Assembly (NCBI RefSeq): GCF_947501415.1
Contig: NZ_CANMVL010000013.1
Coordinates: 88,018 to 152,017, forward strand
DNA: 64,000 nucleotides
DNA from: an uncultured Halomonas sp.
Lineage (GTDB): Bacteria > Pseudomonadota > Gammaproteobacteria > Pseudomonadales > Halomonadaceae
Direction of reading: 5' to 3'
Made by a program: the position numbers and the translations under genes. The notes beneath the pieces were generated by a model, which saw nothing but the letters and a program-made list of their open reading frames with translations, was not told the origin of the DNA and searched no databases. Below, piece by piece: positions 53,857 to 62,758 of the stretch (position 1 is its first letter; each line of letters begins with the position of its first letter).

Positions 53857-55443
53857 ATGTCCCTCGACGACCTTCACCTCACGCTTCGCAATCTGACGCT
53901 GGACGACTACCCCCAGCTCGAGTCGCTGATGGATGCCGTCTACCACGATATCGGCGGCGCCTGGTCACGACACACCATCGAGCGGCTGATCGGTGACTTC
54001 CCCGATGGCCAGGTCGCCATCGAGGACGACGGCCGCCTGGTGGGCATCGCCCTGACCGTCAGGGTCGATTACGACGAATTTACCAACCCGCACAAGTATG
54101 ATGACCTGATCGGCAAGCGCGAGGTGATCCTCGACAACGCCGAGGGCGACGCCATGTACGGGCTGGACGTGCTGATTCACCCGGACTACCGCGGCTACCG
54201 CCTGGGACGACGCCTCTACGATGCCCGCAAGGAGCTCTGCCGCTCGCTCAACCTGCGTGCGATCCTCGCCGGCGGCCGTATTCCCCAGTACCACCAGCAC
54301 GCCGAGGAGCTCAGCCCCACCCAGTACATCGACCGGGTGGCCCGCAAGGAGATCCACGACCCGATCCTCTCCTTCCAGCTGGCCAACGACTTCCAGGTCA
54401 AGCGCCTGCTGCGCGACTACCTGCCCGAGGACGAGAAGTCCCAGGGCTATGCCACCCTGCTGGAGTGGAACAACTTCCTCTATGAGCCCGCCGAGCTGGT
54501 CCTCGACACCCGCAAGACCCAGGTCCGTGTCGGTGCGGTGCAGTGGCAGATGCGCGAATTCGACTCGGTGGAGGCGGTGCTGCAGCAGGTGGAGTACTTC
54601 GTCGATGCCCTTTCCGACTACCAGAGCGACTTCGCGGTCTTCCCGGAGCTCTTCAACGCGCCCCTGATGGGGCTGCAGGACCGCGCCGCCCAGCAGGACC
54701 AGATGGCCGCCATCCGCTTCCTGGCCAGCTTTACCGAGCGCTTCAAGACCGAGCTCTCGCGCATGGCGGTCTCCTACAATATCAATATCATCGCCGGTTC
54801 CATGATCGAGGTGGGCGAGGACGACCGCCTCTACAACGTCGCCTACCTGTGTCACCGCGACGGCACCCTCGAGCGCCAGGCCAAGCTGCATATCACGCCC
54901 CAGGAACGCCGCGACTGGGTGATCGAGGGCGGCGACGACCTCCAGGTATTCGACACCGACGCCGGACGCGTCGGCATCCTGATCTGCTACGACGTGGAGT
55001 TCCCGGAGCTGCCCAGGCTGCAGGCCGAGCAGGAGATGGATATCCTCTTCGTGCCCTTCTGGACCGATACCAAGAATGGCTACCTGCGGGTGCGCCACTG
55101 TGCCCAGGCCCGCGCCATCGAGAACGAGTGCTATGTGGTGCTGTGCGGCAGCGTCGGCAATGTGCCCTCCATCGAGAACATGGAGATCCAGTATGCACAG
55201 TCGGCGGTGTTCTCGCCCTCGGACTTCGCCTTCCCCCACGACGCCGTCCTCAACGAGACCACCCCCAACACCGAGATGATGCTGTTCTCGGACCTCGACC
55301 TGACCCGGCTGACCGTGGTGCGCAACGAAGGCTCGGTGACCAACCTCAAGGACCGCCGCAAGGACCTGTTCGACCTGCGCTGGCGCGACTGGTCATGGAA
55401 GTCCGGGGGCCGGGCATCCGGGGCCGACCTCGATGAGAGCTGA
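53857..55443 (+). CDS. GNAT acetyltransferase-nitrilase (carbon-nitrogen hydrolase) fusion
   Basis: 528 residues. The N-terminal GNAT domain (about 8-190) has LDVLIHPDYRGYRLGRRLYDA for acetyl-CoA binding. The C-terminal carbon-nitrogen hydrolase domain (about 222-500) has the full catalytic set: Glu264 (VFPELFNAP), Lys343 (AKLHITPQE) and Cys377 (GILICYDVEFPE). The fusion is a known but uncharacterised type. It likely acts on amides or a small N-acyl compound, with both activities possibly sequential. It is followed 32 bp later by mtfA. Confidence 0.92.
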   Translation: MSLDDLHLTLRNLTLDDYPQLESLMDAVYHDIGGAWSRHTIERLIGDFPDGQVAIEDDGRLVGIALTVRVDYDEFTNPHKYDDLIGKREVILDNAEGDAMYGLDVLIHPDYRGYRLGRRLYDARKELCRSLNLRAILAGGRIPQYHQHAEELSPTQYIDRVARKEIHDPILSFQLANDFQVKRLLRDYLPEDEKSQGYATLLEWNNFLYEPAELVLDTRKTQVRVGAVQWQMREFDSVEAVLQQVEYFVDALSDYQSDFAVFPELFNAPLMGLQDRAAQQDQMAAIRFLASFTERFKTELSRMAVSYNINIIAGSMIEVGEDDRLYNVAYLCHRDGTLERQAKLHITPQERRDWVIEGGDDLQVFDTDAGRVGILICYDVEFPELPRLQAEQEMDILFVPFWTDTKNGYLRVRHCAQARAIENECYVVLCGSVGNVPSIENMEIQYAQSAVFSPSDFAFPHDAVLNETTPNTEMMLFSDLDLTRLTVVRNEGSVTNLKDRRKDLFDLRWRDWSWKSGGRASGADLDES

Positions 55444-55475
55444 GAACTGACGAGAGCCGAGGAGGCGCCTGAGCG

Positions 55476-56303
55476 ATGCTGAACCGCCTGCGCCGCTGGC
55501 GCGAGCAGCGCTTCGCGGCGCGCCATCCCCTGCCGGAAGAGGCCTGGCGGGAGGCGCGCCACCGCGTACCGTTGCTGGCCGCCCTCGGCGAGGAGGAGGC
55601 CCGGCGCCTGGGCCAGCGCGCCTGGCGTTTCCTGCACGCCAAGCGCATCAGCCTGCATCCGGAGCTTGCCGAGGCCACGACCTTCGACCTGCCGGCGCGA
55701 CTCGCCCTGGCCGGTCAGGCCTGCCTGCTGACGCTGGGCTGGCGCGACGATGAACACCTCGAGGCCTTCGGCAACGTCCATGAGGTCCTCATCCTGCCCG
55801 ACGCCTTTCGGCGTCGCGTGGAGGAGATGGACGAGTTCGGCGTGGTCCACGAGTACGACGATGAGCGTGCCGGGGAGACCTCCCACCAGGGGCCGGTGGT
55901 GGTGGCCTTCCCAGACCTGATGGAGAGCGGCGACTTCTCGGGCTTCAATGTGCTGATTCACGAGTTCGCCCACAAGCTCGACCTGGGCAACTCCCTGGAT
56001 GTTGACGGCTTCCCGCCGCTGCCCGGCGATATCGACCCGCGGGAGTGGCACTGGGTGTTCATGGCGGTGTGGGATGACCTTCAGGCCCACCTCGCTCGCG
56101 GTGAGACTACCCCCATCGACGACTATGCCGCCACACACCCCGGCGAGTGCTTCGCGGTCTGCTGCGAGGCCTTCTTCACCGCCCCCGACCTGTTGCATGA
56201 TGCCTACCCGGCCCTCTTCGATCTGCTCAGCCGCTACTTCCGCCAGCAGACGCTGACCCGACTGCCGCCCTCGGCGGTCCACGCCCGGCCCGAACACCAT
56301 TGA
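55476..56303 (+). CDS. mtfA: Zinc metallopeptidase MtfA (M90 family)
   Basis: 275 residues. The zinc site is the HExxH motif in NVLIHEFAHKLD (His162, Glu163, His166), with the family stretch DVDGFPPLPGDIDPREW. RLALAGQACLLTLG and VILPDAFR-like text fit MtfA (YeeI). In E. coli MtfA is a cytoplasmic peptidase that binds the Mlc repressor. The ribosome site is GAGGAGG. It lies between the GNAT/nitrilase fusion and threonine aldolase genes, all on the same strand. Confidence 0.92.
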   Translation: MLNRLRRWREQRFAARHPLPEEAWREARHRVPLLAALGEEEARRLGQRAWRFLHAKRISLHPELAEATTFDLPARLALAGQACLLTLGWRDDEHLEAFGNVHEVLILPDAFRRRVEEMDEFGVVHEYDDERAGETSHQGPVVVAFPDLMESGDFSGFNVLIHEFAHKLDLGNSLDVDGFPPLPGDIDPREWHWVFMAVWDDLQAHLARGETTPIDDYAATHPGECFAVCCEAFFTAPDLLHDAYPALFDLLSRYFRQQTLTRLPPSAVHARPEHH

Positions 56304-56349
56304 CCCCATTGGTTCATTACCGATTGCCCACTACCGTCAGGAGGCACCG

Positions 56350-57354
56350 ATGATCGATCTGCGCAGTGACACCGTCACCCGCCCCAGCGACGCCATGCGC
56401 GATGCCATGCATGCCGCCCCGGTGGGCGATGATGTGTGGGGCGATGACCCCAGCGTGGCTCGCTTCGAAAACGCCCTGGCCGAGCGTGCAGGCAAGGCCG
56501 CCGCACTGCTCTTCCCCAGCGGCACCCAGAGCAATCTGGCCGCCCTGCTCGCCCACTGTCAGCGGGGCGACGAGTACATCGCCGGCCAGCAGGCTCACAC
56601 CTACAAGTACGAAGGCGGTGGCGCCGCGGTTCTCGGCGGCATCCAGCCTCAACCGGTGGAGCACGCCGAGGATGGCTCACTGCCGCTTGAGCGCATCCAT
56701 GCCGCCATCAAGCCCGACGATTTCCACTTCGCCCGTACTCGACTGCTGGCGCTGGAGAACACCATCGGCGGACGCGTGATCGATGCCGACTATATGCACC
56801 AGGCCACCGAACTGGCCCGGGAGCACGGACTGGCCACCCATCTGGACGGCGCCCGACTGTTCAATGCCGCAGTGGCCACCGACACCTCGCTGGCCACGCT
56901 CTGTGCGCCCTTCGACACGGTCTCCCTGTGCTTCTCCAAGGGACTGGGGGCGCCGATGGGCTCGGCACTGGTGGGCCCCCAGGAACTGATCGACGCGGCA
57001 CGCCGCTGGCGCAAGATGCTGGGTGGGGGCATGCGTCAGTCGGGCATCATCGCCGCCGCCTGTCACTACGCGCTGGATCACCAGGTGGCGGATCTCGCCG
57101 ACGACCACCGCCGCGCCGAGCGCCTGGCGGCGGGCCTGCGGGCCCTGCCGACCATCGAGGTGGTCTCTCAGGCCACCAACATGCTCTTCCTGCGGGTGCC
57201 CGAGCCACATATCGCGCCACTGCGGGCCTGGCTGGCCGAGCGCGAGATCCTTGTCGAGGTGCTCTATGACTCCCGCCTGGTGGTGCACCGCGACCTGGAT
57301 GACGCGGCCATCGATGCCACACTGGCCGCGTTCAGAGACTATCTGGCGCAATAG
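56350..57354 (+). CDS. ltaE: Low-specificity L-threonine aldolase
   Basis: 334 residues. A PLP enzyme of fold type I that splits L-threonine or allo-threonine to glycine and acetaldehyde. The landmarks are IDLRSDTVTRPSDAMR, GDDVWGDDPSV, FPSGTQSNLAALLAH, LENTIGGRVID, HLDGARLFNAAVA and the PLP-binding Lys197 in SLCFSKGLGAPMGSALVG. It is 46 bp after mtfA. Confidence 0.95.
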   Translation: MIDLRSDTVTRPSDAMRDAMHAAPVGDDVWGDDPSVARFENALAERAGKAAALLFPSGTQSNLAALLAHCQRGDEYIAGQQAHTYKYEGGGAAVLGGIQPQPVEHAEDGSLPLERIHAAIKPDDFHFARTRLLALENTIGGRVIDADYMHQATELAREHGLATHLDGARLFNAAVATDTSLATLCAPFDTVSLCFSKGLGAPMGSALVGPQELIDAARRWRKMLGGGMRQSGIIAAACHYALDHQVADLADDHRRAERLAAGLRALPTIEVVSQATNMLFLRVPEPHIAPLRAWLAEREILVEVLYDSRLVVHRDLDDAAIDATLAAFRDYLAQ

Positions 57355-57415
57355 GTCCGATGCTTCAATGAAAATGGCCCGAATGACACCGGGGACAGCG
57401 TTTCGAGGATGATCC

Positions 57416-58051
57416 ATGGCAAGAGTGGAGATCCGTGCCCTGACCACGACCGAGGCCCGGCCCGCCGCCGAGCTGCTGGGGCGGGGCATGCGCGACAACC
57501 CCACGCACATCAGGGCCTTCGGGGCCGATCCGGTACGGCGAGAGCGCACCCTTCGGCGACTCTTCACCCCCTTCCTGCAGCGCCAGCTAGGTGAGGGTCG
57601 AGTCCTTGGCGCCTTCGCGGGTCAACGGCTGGTCGGCGTGGCGGCCCTGGCCGCCCCGGGTGGCTGCCAGCCGACCCTTGCCGACAAGGGGCGGGCGCTG
57701 CCGGCCCTGCTCGCGAACGGCCCGGCGAGCGCTCTGCGCATGCGGGCCTGGGTGCGGGTGTGGGCCAGGCGAGATGCCGACATGCCGGCGCACTGGCACC
57801 TCGGGCCGCTAGCGGTCGCACCCGAGTGGCAGGGGCAGGGCGTCGGCAGCCGGCTACTCGGTCAGCTATGCGATCACCTCGACCGACAACACGGCCTGGG
57901 CTACCTGGAGACCGACCTTCCCGAGAATGTCCGGCTCTATCGACGCTTCGGCTTCGTGACCCTGGCCAGCGAGCCCGTGATCGGGGTGACTCACTGGTTC
58001 ATGCAGCGCGGGGCGGTCACCAGCCAGAGAGAGGGAGAATACGCCCCATGA
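57416..58051 (+). CDS. GNAT family N-acetyltransferase
   Basis: 211 residues. The acetyl-CoA motif is LGPLAVAPEWQGQGVGSRLLGQL, followed by GLGYLETDLPENVRLYRRFGFV, both typical of GNAT enzymes acting on small molecules or proteins. RNPTHIRAFG-like text near the N-terminus is common in this subgroup. The stop overlaps the start of the TVP38 gene by 4 bp, so they are co-translated. The substrate is unknown. Confidence 0.88.
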   Translation: MARVEIRALTTTEARPAAELLGRGMRDNPTHIRAFGADPVRRERTLRRLFTPFLQRQLGEGRVLGAFAGQRLVGVAALAAPGGCQPTLADKGRALPALLANGPASALRMRAWVRVWARRDADMPAHWHLGPLAVAPEWQGQGVGSRLLGQLCDHLDRQHGLGYLETDLPENVRLYRRFGFVTLASEPVIGVTHWFMQRGAVTSQREGEYAP

Positions 58052-58719
58052 GTCGCCCTATCGGTATCATTGCTCTGCTGCTCACTCTGCTCGTCTCCCT
58101 GGGTCTGCTTTGGCAGTGGCTGGCCATGCAGGACCTGCTTACCGTCGACGCCATCCTGGCACTGGCCCGGGGCTCGGTGGCCTGGCGAGAGGCACCCTGG
58201 GCCGTGCTGGCAGTAATGGCGGTCTACGCCGGGGCCTCGCTGGTGATGTTTCCGCTGAGCCTGCTGGTGGGTGCCACCGGGCTGCTGTTTGGCCCCTGGT
58301 GGGGCTTCGGCTACGCCCTGGCAGGCACCATGGCGGCCTCGCTGGTGACCTGGTGGGTGGGTCGGCGCATCGGCCGCGAAGCGCTGCTGCGCCATGGCGG
58401 TCGACGCCTCAGGGGACTCTCTCGTTACCTCTCCGGCCGTGGCATCCGCACCATGGCCCTGGTCAATCTGCTGCCACTGGCACCCTTCACCCTGACCAAC
58501 ATGATGGCGGGAGCCTTCCATCTTCGCCTGCGCGATTTCATGCTGGGGTCGGTACTGGGCATCGCCCCGGGGCTCGCCGGGGTCACCCTGCTGGGCAGCC
58601 AGCTCGGTGAGCTGGCGACCGCCGAGAGCCATGGCGAGTTGGCCTGGGGGGCCGGAGGCCTGCTGCTGGCGGTGCTGATGCTGGTCGCGCTCAAGCGCTG
58701 GGCGGATCGCCGGCGCTGA
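58048..58719 (+). CDS. TVP38/TMEM64 family (SNARE-associated) membrane protein
   Basis: 223 residues from the ATG at 58048, with five to six hydrophobic segments. The family pattern is VYAGASLVMFPLSLLVGATGLLFGPWWGFGYALAGTMAASLVTWWVGRRIG, then LLPLAPFTLTNMMAGAFHLRLRDFMLGSVLGIAPG. The family (DedA-like) is linked to lipid scrambling or transport; its role here is unknown. It is coupled to the GNAT gene upstream and convergent with the glycosyltransferase gene. Confidence 0.88.
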   Translation: MSRPIGIIALLLTLLVSLGLLWQWLAMQDLLTVDAILALARGSVAWREAPWAVLAVMAVYAGASLVMFPLSLLVGATGLLFGPWWGFGYALAGTMAASLVTWWVGRRIGREALLRHGGRRLRGLSRYLSGRGIRTMALVNLLPLAPFTLTNMMAGAFHLRLRDFMLGSVLGIAPGLAGVTLLGSQLGELATAESHGELAWGAGGLLLAVLMLVALKRWADRRR

Positions 58720-58726
58720 GCGTGGC

Positions 58727-60031
58727 CTATTTCGCGGACCCGCCGGGCCACCAATCGGGGCGTTCCTCCTCCCAGGTGGCATGCACCAGCTTGCCGAGCA
58801 CGCGACCACGATGCCTGAACATCTGCCACTCGGCGCCCAGCCGATGACGCATCAACTCCCAGCCCCCCTCGTCGGCATGGGTAAAGGGCCCACCCGAGGC
58901 GATGGCTCGGCGGTAGACCTCCAGGCATCGCTCGGCACAGCTCATCTCGTCGAAGGCTGCCGCCGTCTCCTCCGCTCCTGCCGCCAGGGGGGCTCGCCGT
59001 TCCGGATCGACGAGTTCGCCGAGTGCCACTGCCATGGCCTCGGCATCGTCGCTCTCGAGCAGTCGACCGTTGCTGCCATCGCGCACCACCTCGCGAACAC
59101 CGGGGGCATCCACGGCCACCACGGGTAGCCTGGCGGCCATGGCCTCGGCCACGACCATGCCCTGGGTCTCGCTGTGGGAGGCGAAGGCAAACAGATCCAT
59201 GGCGTGGTAGGCGTCGATCAGCGCCTGGCCCTGCAGGCGTCCGGTAAAGTGCACCCGCGGCAGTACGCCGGCCTCATCGAAGCGAGCCTCCATATCTGCC
59301 CGTGCCTCCCCCTCCCCCACCACCAGGCAGTGGAAACAATCGTCACGAGCCAGTGCCAGGCCGATGGCCCGAGCCAGGAAGTCGAGGTTCTTCTCATGGG
59401 CCAACCGCCCCAGATGGCCGATCACGCAGGCATCATCGGGAATCCCCAGCCGCTCTCGCCAGCGCTGCCCCTCACCCGCCAGATAGCGCCGGGTATCCAC
59501 CCCGCTGGGCACCACACTGATCACCGTCTCGACGTCACGCTCGACCAGCAGTCGCTGAATGCTCTCGCTGGGCGCGATCACCTCGTCACACAGCCGGGTG
59601 TACTCGCTGGAGAGCGCGACCGCGAAACGCTGCATGCGAGGGGAGTCACCGGGCACATAGTGGGTGTAGTGCTCATAGAGGGTGTGATGAGTGAACACCA
59701 GCGGCAGGCCATAGGTCTCGGCGGTGCGAGCGGCGGTATCACCGAGCAGGAAGGGGTGATGTGAGTGCACGATATCGGGATCGAAGGCCTCCACTGCCTC
59801 GTGGAGCTGGCCCGGGATCGGGACCGGCAGCGAGAAGTCACTGCCGTTGAAGTGCTGCACGGCGGCTACCCGCACCACCCCCTCTTCGTCCTCGGGCTGA
59901 CCGTCGAGACGCGGCGCCACCACCAGCACACGATGCCCCAGCTCGCGCAGTCGCGTGGCCAGGCGCTGTACCGACTCGCTGACCCCGCCGACGATGGGCA
60001 GATAGGTGTTGGTAAACATCAGTATGTTCAC
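58727..60031 (-). CDS. Glycosyltransferase family 4
   Basis: 434 residues of the GT-B fold. The N-terminal acceptor domain begins NILMFTNTYLPIVGGVSESVQRLA. The C-terminal donor domain has HLGRLAHEKNLDFLARA and FASHSETQGMVVAEAMAARLPVVAVDAPGVREVV with the family Glu. VPSGVDTRRYLAGEG fits a nucleotide-sugar enzyme. It probably makes a glycolipid or a surface glycan; the context gives no hint. It is divergent from the dehydrogenase gene (81 bp gap). Confidence 0.9.
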   Translation of the reverse strand: MNILMFTNTYLPIVGGVSESVQRLATRLRELGHRVLVVAPRLDGQPEDEEGVVRVAAVQHFNGSDFSLPVPIPGQLHEAVEAFDPDIVHSHHPFLLGDTAARTAETYGLPLVFTHHTLYEHYTHYVPGDSPRMQRFAVALSSEYTRLCDEVIAPSESIQRLLVERDVETVISVVPSGVDTRRYLAGEGQRWRERLGIPDDACVIGHLGRLAHEKNLDFLARAIGLALARDDCFHCLVVGEGEARADMEARFDEAGVLPRVHFTGRLQGQALIDAYHAMDLFAFASHSETQGMVVAEAMAARLPVVAVDAPGVREVVRDGSNGRLLESDDAEAMAVALGELVDPERRAPLAAGAEETAAAFDEMSCAERCLEVYRRAIASGGPFTHADEGGWELMRHRLGAEWQMFRHRGRVLGKLVHATWEEERPDWWPGGSAK

Positions 60032-60112
60032 GATGAACGCTCCACGATCCGGAATGTTAGTGTAGCTTCCTGCCTTATGCGTTCACACAGCCCCCTTTCA
60101 GAGGAGCCTTAC

Positions 60113-61195
60113 ATGACCCACCGCATCGCAGTGATCCCCGGCGACGGCATCGGCAAGGAGGTGATGCCCGAGGGCGTGCGTGCCTTGCAGGCCGCCGCCG
60201 AGCGCTTCGGCATAGCGCTCGAGCTTGCGTCCTTCGATTTCGCCAGCTGCGACTACTACGCCGAACATGGTCAGATGCTGCCCGACGACTGGTTCGAGAC
60301 TCTGAAGGAGTTCGACGCCATCTTCTACGGTGCCGTGGGCTGGCCGGAGACCGTACCGGACCATGTCTCGCTGTGGGGCTCGCTGCTGCAGTTCCGTCGC
60401 CGCTTCGACCAGTACATCAACCTACGCCCCTGCCGCCTGCTGCCTGGCATAAAAAGCCCACTCGCCAACCGCCAGCCGGGTGATATCGACTTCTACGTGG
60501 TGCGTGAAAACACCGAAGGGGAGTACTCCAGCGTAGGCGGCAGGATGTTTGAGGGCACCGAGCGCGAGGTGGTGATCCAGGAGACGGTGATGACCCGCCA
60601 CGGTACCGACCGGGTGCTGAAGTTCGCCTATGAGCTGGCCCAGTCACGGCCACGAAGGAAGCTCACCTCGGCCACCAAGTCCAACGGCATCGCCATCACC
60701 ATGCCGTGGTGGGACGAGCGGGTGGCCGAGATGGGCAGGCACTATCCCGAGGTCGCCGTGGACCAGTTCCATATCGACATCCTCACCGCCAACTTCGTGA
60801 TGCACCCCGACTGGTTCGACGTGGTGGTGGCCAGCAACCTGTTCGGCGATATCCTCTCCGACCTGGGCCCGGCCTGCACCGGCACCATCGGTGTGGCCCC
60901 CTCGGCCAATATCAATCCCGAGGGCACCTTCCCCAGCCTGTTCGAACCGGTACATGGCAGCGCCCCGGATATCGCCGGACGCGGCGTCGCCAACCCCATC
61001 GGCCAGATCTGGTCTGCGGCGATGATGCTCGAGCACCTCGGTCACCAGCAGGCCAGCGAGGCCATCGTCTCCGCCTTCGAGGCGGTGCTGGCCGAAGGCG
61101 ACGAGGCGGTGCTGACCCCGGATATCGGCGGCCGGGGCACCACCGAAACCCTGGGGCACGCCATCGCCGAGCGCATCATCGGCCAAGTGGCCTGA
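60113..61195 (+). CDS. Tartrate/D-malate dehydrogenase (isocitrate/IPM dehydrogenase family)
   Basis: 360 residues from the ATG at 60113 (GAGGAG upstream). It has AVIPGDGIGKEVMPEGVRAL, GAVGWPETVPDHVSLWGSLL, YINLRPCRLLPG, ENTEGEYSSVGGRMFEGTEREVVIQE, ILTANFVMHPDWFDVVVASNLFGDILSDLG (metal Asp residues), and HGSAPDIAGRGVANPIG. It oxidatively decarboxylates D-malate or tartrate with NAD and Mn. A link to the glyoxylate/glycerate route is possible through tartrate, but the gene lies far from that cluster. DmlA and TtuC names cannot be separated here. Confidence 0.9.
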   Translation: MTHRIAVIPGDGIGKEVMPEGVRALQAAAERFGIALELASFDFASCDYYAEHGQMLPDDWFETLKEFDAIFYGAVGWPETVPDHVSLWGSLLQFRRRFDQYINLRPCRLLPGIKSPLANRQPGDIDFYVVRENTEGEYSSVGGRMFEGTEREVVIQETVMTRHGTDRVLKFAYELAQSRPRRKLTSATKSNGIAITMPWWDERVAEMGRHYPEVAVDQFHIDILTANFVMHPDWFDVVVASNLFGDILSDLGPACTGTIGVAPSANINPEGTFPSLFEPVHGSAPDIAGRGVANPIGQIWSAAMMLEHLGHQQASEAIVSAFEAVLAEGDEAVLTPDIGGRGTTETLGHAIAERIIGQVA

Positions 61196-61221
61196 ACCAC
61201 TTGAGTGTCTTGAGCAGGGCG

Positions 61222-62082
61222 CTACCCGAGGCGCCACGCCCCCTCGAGGATACGCACCCTGCCCGCCGCCAGGTTGTCGCGCAGATTGCGCCCCATAATC
61301 AGGAAGCGCTCGCCGAAGATCGTCACGGGCCCTGGCAGGGCCGGCCCGGCGGGCGGCTCGCCCGATTCCCGCCGGCTGTGCTTCTGCCGCCAGGCCAGGG
61401 CGGCCTCGGTGACATCCTCCAGCGCCTCGAGCCTGAATCCCGCCTCGGCCAGGCGAGCCTCCAGGGTCTCGCGTGTCTGCAGATGGCTCTCAGCCGGCGT
61501 GCTGGCCCAAGGCACCGGCAGCGCCAGGGGCTCCGGATTGTCACCGGCCACCACCTCGTGGAGCAGCACCCGCCCACCGGGCACCAGCAGTCGGCGCCAC
61601 TCCGCCAGCACGCCCGCCACGTCGGGCATGTTCATCAGTGCGTGTTGACACCATATGGTCTCGAAGGCCGCATCGGGCAGCGGCGTGCGGGCCGCATCCG
61701 CACACAGGAAGCGGGTCTTGTCGCCTAGTCCGGTTGCCGCGCTCAGCCAGGTGGCCACGTCGACAAAGGCCGCGGTGATGTCCACGCCGAGCACCTCGCA
61801 GCCAAACTCATCGGCCAGCAGACGACTGGCACCGCCGGTGCCACAGCCCACATCCAGCACCCGGCACTCCGGCTGCCACTCGCCGAGGGCCGCCAGCGAG
61901 CGGCTGGCTCCGCGTCCGCCCAGATGCAGCTGGTCGATGCCGGCGATCTCGTCCAGGGTGAGCCGTTCCGGATCACGCCCGGCGGCTCGATAGGCCTCCC
62001 GCAGCCGGCATGTCAGGCTTCCCTCCCCTCGCTCGGCGAGGGCATCATAGTGGGCATTGAGACGACGGCTGTGTTCCTGCAT
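61222..62082 (-). CDS. Class I SAM-dependent methyltransferase
   Basis: 286 residues. Motif I is RVLDVGCGTGGASRLLADEF, motif II region is LGVDITAAFVDVATWLS, and motif post-I reads FLCADAARTPLPDAAFETIWCQHALMNM, typical of UbiE/small-molecule methyltransferases. The N-terminal region (residues 1-60) is helical. The acceptor is unknown. It is convergent with the dehydrogenase gene and divergent from blc. Confidence 0.88.
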   Translation of the reverse strand: MQEHSRRLNAHYDALAERGEGSLTCRLREAYRAAGRDPERLTLDEIAGIDQLHLGGRGASRSLAALGEWQPECRVLDVGCGTGGASRLLADEFGCEVLGVDITAAFVDVATWLSAATGLGDKTRFLCADAARTPLPDAAFETIWCQHALMNMPDVAGVLAEWRRLLVPGGRVLLHEVVAGDNPEPLALPVPWASTPAESHLQTRETLEARLAEAGFRLEALEDVTEAALAWRQKHSRRESGEPPAGPALPGPVTIFGERFLIMGRNLRDNLAAGRVRILEGAWRLG

Positions 62083-62202
62083 GGCGCTTCTCCCGGGAAT
62101 CGGTAGCCTGGCAATCGGCAGTCGCCCAGTCTAGATCGCCTCTCTGCTACCGCCCATGCGGCAAAGGTCACAGCCATCGCCTGACTCACTACAGGAGTTT
62201 CC

Positions 62203-62754
62203 ATGCCCCACTCTTCCCTGCTGCCCACCCTGGGTACCGCCCTGCTGCTGGCCGGCTGTACCGGCCTCCCCAAGGGCACCGAACCGGTCACCGACTTCGA
62301 ACTCGACCGCTACCTGGGCCAGTGGTACGAGATCGCACGCCTCGACCACTCCTTCGAACGCGGCATGGAGTGCGTCACGGCGGACTATTCACTGCGCGAT
62401 GACGGCGGCGTGCGCGTGCTGAATCGAGGCGTCAAGCTCGATGATGGCGAGATCGAACTGGCCGAGGGGCGGGCCTACTTCATCGGTGACGAGAATGTGG
62501 GCCGGCTCAAGGTCAGCTTCTTCGGCCCCTTCTATGGTGGCTATAATGTGCTCGCCCTCGATGACGACTACCGCTGGTCGCTGGTTGCCGGTCCCGACCG
62601 GGACTACCTGTGGATACTGGCCCGCACCCCGAGCCTGGACGAGGCCACTCGTCAGGAGCTGGTTACCGAGGCGAGAGGGCTGGACTTTCCGGTGGAAGAG
62701 CTGATCTGGGTCGAACAGGGCCAGGTCTGCGATACCTGGCGCAAGGAGGCATAA
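62203..62754 (+). CDS. blc: Lipocalin Blc (lipoprotein)
   Basis: 183 residues. The signal peptide ends in a lipobox (LLAGC, Cys19), so the product is anchored in the outer membrane. Lipocalin landmarks are TDFELDRYLGQWYEIARLDHSFERGMECVTADY (GxW), LKVSFFGPFYGGYNVLALDDDY, and WILARTP. It binds lipids, probably lysophospholipids, as E. coli Blc does. The start at 62203 follows CAGGAG. astE lies 4 bp after the stop, so the two are likely co-transcribed. Confidence 0.93.
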   Translation: MPHSSLLPTLGTALLLAGCTGLPKGTEPVTDFELDRYLGQWYEIARLDHSFERGMECVTADYSLRDDGGVRVLNRGVKLDDGEIELAEGRAYFIGDENVGRLKVSFFGPFYGGYNVLALDDDYRWSLVAGPDRDYLWILARTPSLDEATRQELVTEARGLDFPVEELIWVEQGQVCDTWRKEA

Positions 62755-62758
62755 CACC

